Source of the DNA: Erpobdella octoculata | Lineage: Eukaryota > Annelida > Clitellata > Hirudinida > Erpobdellidae | Direction of reading: 5' to 3' | Length of the DNA stretch: 64,000 nt | NCBI GenBank assembly: GCA_963978895.1 | Contig: OZ022247.1 | Coordinates: 6,953,068 to 7,017,067, forward strand | Shown: one piece after another, positions 36,101-46,100 of the stretch | Numbering within the stretch: position 1 is the first letter of the stretch | Layout: each line of letters starts with the position of its first letter | Made by a program: the position numbers and the translations under genes | Notes under the pieces: generated by a model | What the model was told of the DNA's origin: nothing | The model's database searches: none | Seen by the model: only the letters and a program-made list of their open reading frames with translations

Positions 36101-39021
36101 TTATTTTGAGCGTGATTATCTCAAAATTAATGTTTGGTCCTCACGAGTCTATGGACGAAATTTCAGATCGATTGGATGACGGGAAATGGGTTTGTGTTCA
36201 TTCAGACAGACAGACAGAAAAGCGAAGTTAATATAAAAAATTAAAAAAAGCCAGTGGCTAGGAGTGGAATGTTTGCACATGCAAAATGTGGAGTTACGAA
36301 TGAATTAAGTTATAATAAATACAACACACTTAAATAAATAAACTTGATAAAAAAATTGTAGTCTAGCTTAATCAATTACAAGATTTGTTCAACACTGAAA
36401 AATAGAAAATTTAAATTATTTTTTTTTATATCGCTTATATATATTGTAAATGTACTAAAAATTTAGAAACAATATTTAAGTGTACTAAATACAATTTTTC
36501 GAGCCAAACGTTTTGCTTCGTTCGGAAGATAAAAGCGTTGGGCGCAACAACTATAACACTCCGCCTTACTTTTGCAAGCCAGTCCAAAGGTTGGATAAAA
36601 GAGGAGAAACAGTTAAAAAGATCAAATACGATGTACGACAGGAAGTACTTATGTGCTTCCTACATACAGTCATTTCAGTCTTAAAAAACCTGGTGTAAAG
36701 GACTATAAAATATTATAAAAAAAAACTATAATCTGTGATCTAGATATGTTTGACTAACGCCCAGCGCTTTTATCTTCTTAACTTTTTTTCCGTATGAGAA
36801 CTACTTCCTTGCAAAAATTTCATCAAGATCGCTCCAGCGGTTCAGATTTCTATAAAGATCAAACTCACAGACTCACAAACACTCATTTTTAGATATATAT
36901 AAATAATAAATAATTCTATAGACAAATTTTTTATATAATTTAAGTAAGGTAAATATCGTTTAATTTATTTAATTATTAAAAGTTATTTCGCAATTGTACA
37001 CTGTCAGCCCTAAAGTTAAAAAAAGGTGGCGCTACAATTGAAAAATAATAAATAATGAAATTTTGAAAAAAAATCGTAATTTTTGACGGGCTATCTCCAG
37101 TTTATATATATATACGTTATTTAAAAAATTCTTTTTCTTTTTCTTAATTTTAATTTCTTTTCTTTGTCCAGCGACATTGCCAGTTATAACTAGCTTTCTC
37201 TAACGCCTCAACGACAGCAAGAAATAACTTTGTAAAATATTTTCCCAAACTTGAAAAAGTTTTGCTTTGATATCGTACTTTAAAATTATTACTATAACAA
37301 TAAATGTTTTGTTAGATGTCTTGTTTGCAAAACAGAGAAACATATGTTGTTACATAGCTTATTAAAATATCAAAATTTACGTATATTCAAAAACCTAGGT
37401 TTTCACTATTTGACCGCATGCTTCAAAAGTCAAAAAATTCAGTGATCACTAAATATTATCCGATTTGCTTCAAATTTTAACAGTACTTTTTTTTACTATT
37501 AAATGAAACAAGATAAGCATTGTGGAAAACAGTATTTCCAAACGTTTATATTTATATATAAATTGTTCAATATATTGTAAATATGTATATACGAATTTTG
37601 ATAATTTTATTGAGTTTACTTGATTGGCAGTGAGGTTGAGACTTTTGGCCAGGTTCTCTCTCTCAGGCGTAGACAGGTACTTCTGCTGCTTGAACCTTTT
37701 TTCCAACTCTTCCGTTGTTCTCCTTGGAAACAAAATCCTCCTACGCTTTTTGCTGTTCTCCTGATAAAGATCTTTTTGTTGGCGGTTATGATGGTGATGT
37801 ACATCTCTCCCGCCATCTGACTCATCCTCGTTTTGATCCGAGTGTTGCTGAACGAGCTCGTAGTTGTTGCTGTTGTTATTACTGTTATTGTGATTTTGTA
37901 GCAGATATTGTAGGCTCTGTTTTTGTATTAGTTGTGCTGGCATATGTGGCTGACAGTATCGATTGAATGTTTCCCTCTCCTCACAAATGTCAGGGTTTTC
38001 GCTTTCTTCTTTTGATTTCGTAACCATCAAATCTTCGATGTTCGAACGTTGTTGAGAATGCTGTTGGTGACCATTGACATGGGAGTGTTGATTAGGAACG
38101 AACAGGCCAGTCATATATGGCGTCGTTTCGTTGACAAGGTAACCTTCTTCTACCATTCTTTCTTCCTTGACATCTAATGACACTTTGACCTCCGACCCTA
38201 GCGTCCTACTTTCCAACAAATCATCGGGGTTCGATTCGCCTCCCCGCAATTGATTGGACGTCCCATCGCCGAAGCCAGCAACTACGCACGGCATATAAAT
38301 TTGTTGTTGTTGCAAAAGATTGTGTTGTTGTTGTTGTTGTTGCAATTCCTCGGGTTGAAAATACTTGGGTTGATACTGCCTGTGTAACAAAGTCTTGCCA
38401 GGGTCATTCAATTGGTCAGGTTGAAAATATGGATTCCTCTCGTAATAAGTTGGCAGTGGGCTGCCATTGTTGTGAGGATTCTCTTGATGATGATGGAGGT
38501 GGTGCTGATGATGATAGTTTACATGTTGATTGGAGTCTACATTTACCGGAACCGATTTGGTGTCTGGAAGAAATTGATAAACCTGTCTATGTTGATGATG
38601 ATGATAATGATTTGGAAAAGTTTGACTCGAATCAAATGACGGAGCTGCCGAAAAGAGGGCAGATGACGATGATAGTGATAATGACGACGATGACAACGGC
38701 GGTGGTGGAGATGACGGTGGTGGTTGTGGTGGTAGTAGTAGACCCGGTGGAGTGGAGGGAAATGACGGCGAAATTGGTGACAAGAAAGATGACAGGGGAG
38801 ACGGGGAGAGGTTGTGGAGAAGAAGAGGAGGAGGAGGATAAAAAGTTGACATCGGGGATGTTTGGAGAGCTGCCCGTCGAAGAGTTACGTTCTTGTGGTG
38901 GTTGTTACTGTAGTGTTGAGAAAAATGTTGCAGGGAAGTTGCGACAACATTTCTAGCGTCTAACGCTGCCGACCTGTCACTTGGAAAGGCCCTCTCGTGT
39001 TCATTTCTACTTGTATCCACT
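32721..39021 (-). CDS. NK2-class homeobox gene, two recognised exons, about 561 aa
   Basis: Exons 38852-37620 and 33173-32721 (minus) join in phase 0 to give a complete 60-residue homeodomain, about residues 368-427. It begins KKRRRILFPRRTTEELEKRF and ends VKIWFQNHRYKQKKS. Tyr54 (QNHRYK) is the NK2 hallmark, and KQQKYLS.PERE.LA also matches NK2.1/NK2.2. The N-terminal part is low complexity: Pro/Ser, His-rich, Gln-rich and Asn-rich runs. An acidic run (DDDDDDYDVD) lies after the homeodomain. I see neither the N-terminal tinman/EH1 motif nor the NK2-specific domain, so an upstream exon may be missing or these motifs lost. Role by family: DNA-binding transcription factor patterning nervous system, gut or mesoderm. 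Leeches have an NK2-class gene called Lox10; whether this is its orthologue cannot be decided here. Confidence 0.88.
33289..33379. repeat. (GGAGA)n pentanucleotide array
   Basis: About 18 perfect units of 5 bp, polypurine on the plus strand, 115 bp inside the homeobox intron from the 3' exon. Confidence 0.97.
33930..34310 (+). pseudogene. Decayed CR1/L2-like LINE fragment
   Basis: Translations in shifting frames give RVQRRATKLL, YESRLKILKLPTLL and TRGHDSKLAIEIAHL, colinear with RVQKRATKMV, YEDRLRILKLPCLK and TRGHKFKLETQRF of the intact LINE at 28063-29214. Several stops and at least one frameshift are present. Confidence 0.75.
35082..35752. mobile_element. Foldback-type insertion flanked by 21-bp direct repeats
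   Basis: TCATTAATCAATATTGAGGTA is exactly duplicated at 35082-35102 and 35732-35752. Inside are two inverted-repeat pairs: arms of about 53 bp at 35392-35444 and 35658-35710 (starting ACGTCTGTGTAAGACGTTT), and a pair TAGCCCGTC...GACGG near 35112 and its complement near 35620-35637. No coding capacity. The superfamily is not identified. Confidence 0.65.
35285..35650. repeat. Dispersed repeat, copies A and C of the AAGTAAGGTAAATAT family
   Basis: ATTTAAGTAAGGTAAATAT-type sequence occurs near 35298, 35490 and 36940. The 35539-35650 segment (ACTGTCAGCCCTAAA ... GGGCTATCTC) is repeated at 36995-37100. Confidence 0.7.
36073..36240. repeat. Perfect 11-bp inverted repeat and CAGA-tailed transposon remnant
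   Basis: TTTTTTAAGCT-A-AGCTTAAAAAA at 36073-36095 is a perfect dyad. Downstream, AATTTCAGATCGATTGGATG and CAGACAGACAGACAG resemble the 3' ends of widespread invertebrate retroelements. It is a degenerate remnant. Confidence 0.5.
36525..36777. mobile_element. 253-bp foldback element with 20-bp inverted ends
   Basis: Left end GAAGATAAAAGCGTTGGGCG (36525-36544) and the complement of GAAGATAAAAGCGCTGGGCG at 36758-36777 differ at one base. The interior includes the 41-bp segment shared with window positions 92-132. No open frame of note. Confidence 0.65.
36900..37110. repeat. Dispersed repeat, copy B
   Basis: Matches 35470-35650 in the same orientation through TTTAAGTAA, ACTGTCAGCCCTAAA and GGGCTATCTCCAGTTTATA. 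The preceding 36820-36900 (AAATTTCATCAAGATCGCTC, CTCACAGACTCACAAACAC) looks like a common retroelement 3' end. Confidence 0.65.
37620..39021 (-). CDS. NK2-class homeobox gene, 5' recognised exon
   Basis: Open from an AATCTCCAG acceptor (exon from 39021) to the donor CAA|GTAAAC at 37619. The first in-frame ATG is MSTFYPPPP at 38852. Either translation starts there or an upstream exon feeds in at 39021. It ends at homeodomain Gln44 (NLTANQ). Runs of CAA/CAT triplets encode the Gln and His tracts. Confidence 0.85.
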
Positions 39022-39129
39022 CTGGAGATTAATGGACCCTGAGTTGAGGAAAGATGAGAAACATGAGGAAGATGGCTGGTTAATATCTAAATCATGCTGA
39101 GCTGCCCCCGGATTGCTCTGTCGTCCGTA

Positions 39130-39185
39130 TGTTGAAATGTTGATGATGATGATGATTGTGATGATGATGATGTTGTTGTTGTTGG

Positions 39186-39216
<31 letters not shown>

Positions 39217-39345
39217 GATGATGGTGGTGGTGGTGATGATGATGATGATGACGATGACTGTGCTGATAAAAATATTGATGATGATGACGATGATGATTAT
39301 GCTAAATGTAAAAGAAGAGTTATTTCTGTTTTTAGGATAGCAATG
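39130..39345. repeat. (GAT)n-type trinucleotide-rich region
   Basis: Imperfect GAT/GTT/GGT triplets of about 200 bp just upstream of the 5' recognised exon of the homeobox gene. Met-rich or Ile-rich frames are artefacts. Confidence 0.9.
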
Positions 39346-39462
39346 TAAGAAAAAGTAGAATGAAGTGTTTGTTTTGTTCTTATCAGATGAAAAAAAAATT
39401 TGGCGGTCACTCAACTTTATTTGATCTTTAGCGGAAACTTGAAGTTATGTCATCAAAAAATT

Positions 39463-39920
39463 AGACACTCTGATGATGGTGATGATGTAATGATGATGGT
39501 GATGATGATGATGAAGATGATGATTAAATTAATGAAATTTTTTATTGTAATGATTAATGTGATCATTACGTTGCTGTTTATGGTGAAAACCAGAATGATG
39601 ATGATGCTGTGAAGTTGATGGTGGTTCAGATGGTTGTCATGATGATGCCGTTATAAAGATGTGAGTGATGATGATGATGATTATGATTATGTGAGTGATG
39701 ATGATGATGATGATTATGATTATGTGAGTGATGATGATGAGGGATGATTATGTGAGTGATGATGATGATTATGTGAGTGATGATGATGATTATGTGAGTG
39801 ATGATGATGATTATGTGAGTGATGATGATAATGATGCCGTAATGATGAGGATGATGATGTGAGTGATGATGATAATGATGCCGTAATGATGAGGATGAGG
39901 ATGATGATGATGATGACGAT
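39463..39920. repeat. GAT-based minisatellite
   Basis: 39463-39535 is GAT-rich. 39659-39915 repeats TATGTGAGTGATGATGATGA-type units, mostly of 24 to 30 bp, with a duplicated ...AATGATGCCGTAATGATGAG block at the right. Confidence 0.88.
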
Positions 39921-40399
39921 ATTGATCTCGACAGAACAATCAATGCAGCTTTTTCATGTAATAAAATATAAAAAAGTAGGATTGAGTGGAATCACCAAAA
40001 AAATCGAGAAATTGTATCTGCGCATGCGTGAACAAGCAAACGATTTGTTCTAAAAATAGAAGAAATCAAAAATAGGAAGAAAACATTTGATTGAATAATA
40101 AATAAAAATAATTTTCAATATAAACAGACACACACATTTAAACACACAACCAGATACACGTAGAAACATACATAAAGATAAACGTTTACACACAGACATG
40201 CAAAGAAGAAAAAAAATGACACTCATGCACAAATGCACAAATGCACAGGTAGACACAGGTGAGTCTTAATTTTCTTCTACCACTCCTGAACTGTAAGCAA
40301 ACATTTCCTGTCTTCTTTGCGGCAGTCAGGTCCACTTCGTTGTTTGCCTCGCGCAAACAAAGCATAGATTACATTAAAATTCACTTGCCGCGTTGCTTT

Positions 40400-40457
40400 A
40401 TGTTAATCAATGCTAATCCATGCTGATTTATGCTAATGCATGCTAATGTATGCAGAT
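40400..40457 (+). promoter_or_regulatory. Cluster of ATGCTAAT-like motifs at exact 10-bp spacing
   Basis: Starting at 40400 and every 10 bases thereafter: ATGTTAAT, ATGCTAAT, ATGCTGAT, ATGCTAAT, ATGCTAAT, ATGCAGAT. The motif is one base from the POU-factor octamer ATGCAAAT. It lies about 1.4 kb upstream of the recognised 5' homeobox exon. It could be a phased binding array or just a 10-bp tandem repeat. Confidence 0.4.
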
Positions 40458-40673
40458 TCGCGACAAAACAAACCGATAATTTTCGGCACCACCCCGTGAC
40501 TTGACCCGCATCGCAGCAGCCCCCTTTCTTTTCTCGTTGTCATCTCTTTTTCCTCCTTATCATCTCTCTTTCTTTTTTTTGTTCCTGACATTTTTTATAT
40601 TTTTGTTTAACTTCACATTCTTTGTGCAATTCCATTGTGACTGTTATCAGTTATTTCTAAATTATTATATCGA

Positions 40674-41420
40674 CACAACATCACATCATCACAACACCAC
40701 ATTAACACAGCACCACATCATCACCACACCACATCAATATAACACCACATCATTACAACACCAAATCATTACAACACCACATCATCACAACAACATCACA
40801 TCATTACAACACCACATCATCACAACAACACCACATCATCACAACAACACCACATCATTACAACACCACATCATCACAACAACACCACATCATCACAACA
40901 ACATCACATCATTACAACACCACATCATTACAACACCACATCATCACAACAACATCACATCATTACAACACCACATCATCACAACAACACCACATCATCA
41001 CAACAACACCACATCATCACAACAACACCACATCATCACAACAACATCACATCATTACAACACCACATCAACATAACACCACATCATCACAACAACATCA
41101 CATCATTACAACACCACATCATCACAACAACATCACATCATTACAACACCACATCATCACAACAACACCACATCATCACAACAACATCACATCATTACAA
41201 CACCACATCATTACAACACCACATCATCACAACAACACCACATCATCACAACAACACCACATCATCACAACAACATCACATCATTACAACACCACATCAA
41301 CATAACACCACATCATTACATTACCACATCATCACAACGCCACATAATTACAACACCACATCACACCATCACCACATCATCACAACACGACATCATTACA
41401 ACTCGACATTATCACAACCC
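40674..41420. repeat. CATCA/CAACA minisatellite
   Basis: About 750 bp of interleaved 16-bp (CACATCATTACAACAC) and 19-bp (CACATCATCACAACAACAC) units. A further short piece appears at 42310-42360 on the other side of an inserted element. Confidence 0.95.
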
Positions 41421-41426
41421 TGTGAC

Positions 41427-42307
41427 CCGACAAATTGTTCCCGGTAAGAATGTCCCTGATTAAAATGTCTCCGTTAAAAATGTTTCGGGACATTTTGTAT
41501 AAAAAAATTTTAACTCTATAATTTTAGCTAAATTAGACAATTTCATTTAAAAAAGTTCTGTGTTTAAAGCCCATAATCAGTTGAATCATGTTCTACATTG
41601 TAGCTTCTCGCAGTTGCTGCTTCAGTTCGTTTACTTTCATACAAGTTGTGGCCGTTTAAATAGGTAAATAATTTATTTTGGAACTGAAACAAGTTGAGAA
41701 TTTTTACATACAAAACTTTGTATCTACGGTTTATTTCTAGAAGTCGAAGTTTGAGCTATAACTGCTAGATGGAAGTTTCCAAAGCATTGACACTAATGTT
41801 TTTTTAATGTGTTCGCATTTGCAAAACTTTGTGAATTTTCAAGGTGAAAATTGTTGATAAATTAATTTTAATGAACTTAAAGAAAAACAGCCTAAATGTT
41901 GGTCTTTTTGATCGGATCATAATATAGAAAGTTTTTTTCTTGGACCTTTTTGTCGACGATAATTTGATGGGACCGTAATCATCAGGGCCGTATTGTAATG
42001 AACTCCTTTTGTTTGAAACCGTTTTAACGGATCAGAGCTGAAACTTATTTGAGTTAATTATTTCCGTAAACTGGAAGTAATGAACATTTGGTTAGATTAG
42101 AAAAGAAAAAAAAATAATTGTGCCTTAAGTTAATAAATATTTTGTTGAGTTTTTACATGGTAAAAGTAATTTGTCTAATAATATCTCTTAGTAGTTCTGC
42201 TGGAACATTTTTTGTGTGAAACATCTTGAACTATTCATTTTGACCGGGTACATTTTGACCGGATTCATTTTGACCGGATTCATTTTGACCGGGGACATTT
42301 TGACCTA
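41427..42307. mobile_element. Foldback element with tandemly repeated ends, inserted in a minisatellite
   Basis: The right end has four to five tandem copies of CATTTTGACCGG(G/A)T-type units. The left end carries diverged inverse copies (GACAAATTGTTCCCGGTAAG, AATGTCCCTG, AATGTCTCCG). Ends are inverted relative to each other: G(T/A)CAAA(A/T)TGT(C/T)CCCGGT. CATCA/CAACA minisatellite lies on both sides, showing insertion into it. No transposase frame seen. Confidence 0.7.
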
Positions 42308-42505
42308 GTACCTCACAACACCATATAATTACAAAACCACATCAACATAACATCACAATTACTTTTATTTACTAATTTTTTCCAGATCGATTTTTAGTGG
42401 TTATTAGATGGTTAGGGCTCCATTGTGGTCATCATTTTAATCAGAAGTCGCTTCTTTTTTTATAACACCATCATCATCATCAGCATTGTCGTCATCGTCA
42501 TGGTC

Positions 42506-43012
42506 ATCGCCATCGCCACCGCCACCGCCGCCGCCGCCGCTACCACCGCCACCGCTGCCACCGCCGCTGCCACCGCCGCTGCCATCGCCACCGCCACCGC
42601 CGCCGCCGCCGCTACCACCGCCGCTGCCACCGCCGCTGCCACCGCCGCTGCCACCGCCGCTGCCACCGCCGCTGCCACCGCCGCTGCCACCGCCGCTGCC
42701 ACCGCCGCTGCCACCGCCGCTGCCACCGCCGCTGCCACCGCCGCTGCCACCGCCGCTGCCACCGCCGCTGCCACCGCCACTGCCACCGCCGCTGCCACCG
42801 CCGCTGCCACCGCCACTGCCACCGCCGCTGACACCGCCGCTGCCACCGCCGCTGCCACCGCCGCTGCCACCGCCGCTGCCACCGCCGCTGCCACCGCCGC
42901 TGCCACCGCCGCTGCCACCGCCGCTGCCACCGCCGCTGCCACCGCCGCTGCCACCGCCGCTGCCACCGCCGCTGCCACCGCCGCTGCCACCGCCGCCGCT
43001 GCCATCGCTGCC

Positions 43013-43061
<49 letters not shown>

Positions 43062-43115
43062 TCACCGTCGTCATCGTCGTCATCGTCGTCGTCGTCATCA
43101 TCATCATCATCATCA
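42506..43115. repeat. 12-bp GC-rich minisatellite (GCCGCTGCCACC)n grading into (CGTCAC) and (CAT)n
   Basis: About 500 bp, dozens of near-identical 12-bp units, extremely GC- and CpG-rich in an AT-rich window, then CACCGC/CGTCAC hexamers and CATCAT triplets. Open in several frames on both strands (Ala-Thr, Ala-Val, Pro-Leu repeats) because the 12-bp unit lacks stops; no start context, splice site or flanking domain supports a gene. Confidence 0.95.
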
Positions 43116-43399
43116 TCATCAGTAATAGCGGCGCCCTTCCTGTTGTCGTTTTTGTGACGTCACATGACGTGACAGAATCTATTTATCGAAGAATATAAAT
43201 AATTTTTCTGAAACTTTCACAACAACATCATGCAACGACACCAACCAAAAAGAAAATAGTGATAGTGCGAAGAGCGACATCGTCAACAACAACAATAACG
43301 ACGACGACGACGAAAAACAAAATCAGCAAAAATGTGCGATTGCATTAAATGCCAACATTTGCATGCATCACCATAATCAAACGTCACCATCGATCGGCT

Positions 43400-43423
43400 A
43401 TCACGCACAGCAACAGCAGCAGC

Positions 43424-43504
<81 letters not shown>

Positions 43505-44240
43505 AACAGCAACAACGCGTGTACATAACTCAACTCAATCATCAGCATCACAACCCAAAATCAACAGCAATAACAACAACAACCCGAAATCAACAGCAAC
43601 AACAACTAAACAAAAATAACAACACCCCAACATCAACAGCAACAACAACAACAACAACTAAGCAAGAATAACACCAACATAAACTGCAACAACAACTAAG
43701 CTAGAATAATAACAACAACAACAACAAAAACAACATCAACAACAACATCAACAGCAACAACAACTAAGCAAGAACAACAACAACATCAACAGCAACAACA
43801 ACTAAGCAAGAACAACAACAACATCAACAGCAACAACAACTAAGCAAGAACAACAACAACATCAACATCAACAGCAACAACAACTAAGCAAGAACAACAA
43901 CAACATCAGCAGCAACAGCAACAACAACTAAACAAAAATAACAACACCCCATCATCAACAGCAACAACAACAACAACTAAGCAAGAATAACAACAGCAAC
44001 ATCAACAGCAACAGCAACTATGCAAGAACAACAAGAACAACAACAACAACAACAACAACAAAAACAACATCAACAACAACATCAACAGCAAAAACAACTA
44101 AACAACAACAACAACAACATCAAGAGCAACAACAACTAAGCAAGAACAACAACAACAACATCAGCAGCAACAGCAACAACAACTAAACAAAAATAACAAC
44201 ACCCCAACATCAACAGCAACAACAACTGAGCAAAAATAAT

Positions 44241-44271
<31 letters not shown>

Positions 44272-44300
44272 TAAACATCAACATCAACAACAACATCTGC
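43400..44300. repeat. CAA/CAG-rich compound minisatellite
   Basis: 43400-43505 is CAG/CAA with about 30 pure CAA units. To 44300, units near 36 bp (AACATCAACAGCAACAAC plus AACTAAGCAAGAACAAC) repeat with variation. In-frame TAA codons recur in the unit (AACTAAGC), arguing against coding. Confidence 0.93.
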
Positions 44301-44934
44301 ATTAAATTTAAGCATGACCGCTCCTTGCATCACAGAATTGCTCTTCGTCTGTTCACTATCATGATTAATGTATTGACGTACAATTTGATTCATCACCGAT
44401 CTCACCATCGCTAGCATCATCATCATCACCACCGCCATCATAGCCGTCATCATTATCATCATCGTCACCATCATCATCATCACTACCATCAACTAAATTC
44501 CATAAGCGACGGTGGCGGGCACCTGATGAATTCTATCGCATATCTGTGCGCCATCTTGCAGCGAAAGATTAAGCAGAAATTCTTTTGACAAAGAAAATTT
44601 ATTAATTTCAATATAACAAAACTCTTTCTGTTGTTCTGCACCCCCCCCTCTGCCCGCTCCTCCCCGCTCCCCCTACTTTTCCAACCATACAAAATCGGAT
44701 GCAATATGCTTAAGCCAGATTGAGGACGTTTCTTGAAATGCTTTTTCCTTCAATTGCGAAGAATTAAGCTTGCTGGATGAAGTGGAGTGAGATGAAAAAA
44801 ACCAAAATTAAATAGAGAGAAAGAGAAAAAAAGAAGAAGGGAGAAGAAAGAGAGATAAGAGAGAAGAGAGAAAGAGAGGACGAAGCCTGCAAAAGACAAG
44901 ACGGTGGAGACGGAATAAAAACTAGCTGGTGACC
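44301..44934. other. Stretch without recognised gene
   Basis: Contains CAT triplets (44410-44490), a C-run near 44640, and a purine-rich GA/AAG tract (44810-44880). No coding feature supported. Confidence 0.6.
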
Positions 44935-45005
44935 GGGGGCAGGACTAGGGGGCAGGAATAGGGGGCAGGACTAGGGGGCATGACTAGGGGGCATGACTAG
45001 GGGGC
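44935..45005 (+). repeat. 13-bp G-run minisatellite, G-quadruplex candidate
   Basis: Six units of GGGGGCAGGACTA type, each with a run of five G, spaced by eight bases. Confidence 0.88.
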
Positions 45006-45479
45006 TTGGTTAATTAAAACAAGGAGGGCCACTCACTTCAATGACATTCTCCGTTGAGTTAATTGTCTCCAAGATCTTCGAAACGCTCAACATCTCCCTG
45101 GTGGTGGTGATGATGATCTTTTTCTTATCTCCTCATTAAATTTATAATTTGCTTTTTAATTTGGTTTTTTTTAATTCTATTTCTACTTTTTTTTATTTCA
45201 ACCTGCAAAAGTAAAAAATGAAATAAATTTTAATAATTTTATGTTCAATAATAATAATGATAATAATAATAATACTTATTATTATAATAACAAAACCAAT
45301 AAAAGTATTAAAAAGAAGTAAAAGGAAAATCGGACAGAAAGCATCTTGATGCAAGCCGCATAAATGATTGCCTTTTTTGTACGGGCGCTGCTCAATGTAT
45401 TGGTCGAGCCAGTGAGCCGTTGGAAGAGCTGCCTGGAATCATATTTCAGAGGAATGATGTTGCAGTACATGACGCATGA

Positions 45480-45860
45480 TACACACATGCATTATAGACA
45501 AATGCATGATGATACACATAAATAATAGACAAATGCATGATGATACACATATACATAATAGACAAATGCATGATGATACACATATACATAATAGACAAAT
45601 GTATAATACACACGTAAATAATTACAATAGACAAATACATGATATACACATAAATAATAGACAGATGCATGATGATACACGTAATAGACACTTGCTTGAC
45701 ACATACACGCACAAATAATATACACAAGAATGACACACGTGTGCATAAGAGACAAATGCATGACACACAAATGCATAAAATACAAATGCATGATAAGCAT
45801 GAGCAATAGACACATGCATGATACATATAAACAATAGACACATGCATGATGTACACATGC
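45480..45860. repeat. ACACAT/GCATGATG minisatellite
   Basis: Imperfect units of 31 to 34 bp (AATAGACAAATGCATGATGA then TACACATA...), decaying to the right. Cys/Ile/Met-rich frames on the minus strand arise from it. Confidence 0.85.
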
Positions 45861-46100
45861 ATAACATACACATGCCTGTTATATGCATTTATGCATTCAT
45901 AATATACACATGCCTGTTATATGCATTGATGCATTCATAATATACACATGCCTGTTATATGCATTTATGCATTCATAATATACACATGCCTGTTCTATGC
46001 ATTTATGCATTCATAATATACACATGCCTGTTCTATGCATTTATGCATTCATAATATACACATGCCTGTTACATGCATTTATGCATTCATAATACACACA
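45861..46100. repeat. 38-bp minisatellite
   Basis: Six units starting CCTGTTATATGCATTTATGC and ending ATTCATAATATACACATG, 38 bp each, nearly identical. Confidence 0.92.

Larger units (their letters stand above)
33174..37619 (-). other. Intron inside the homeodomain (4.4 kb)
   Basis: GT-AG intron splitting homeodomain codons 44 and 45. It contains a (GGAGA)n array, a decayed LINE fragment, and three or more foldback/dispersed repeats between 35.1 and 37.1 kb, listed separately. Confidence 0.85.

Noticed and set aside
38412..38956. Plus-strand frames opposite the homeobox exon
   Set aside because: Antisense shadow of the His/Gln/Pro tracts of the NK2 gene.
40501..41076. 191-codon Thr/His-rich frame
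   Set aside because: Mostly the CATCA/CAACA minisatellite; the first 60 codons are hydrophobic by chance pyrimidine richness.
42425..43198. Ala/Thr, Ala/Val and Pro/Leu repeat frames of about 220 to 257 codons
   Set aside because: All three come from the same 12-bp GC-rich minisatellite; no splice sites, domains or start context.
45446..45888. Cys/Met/Ile-rich minus-strand frames that look like small membrane proteins
   Set aside because: Explained by the ACACAT/GCATGATG minisatellite; composition follows the repeat unit in each frame.
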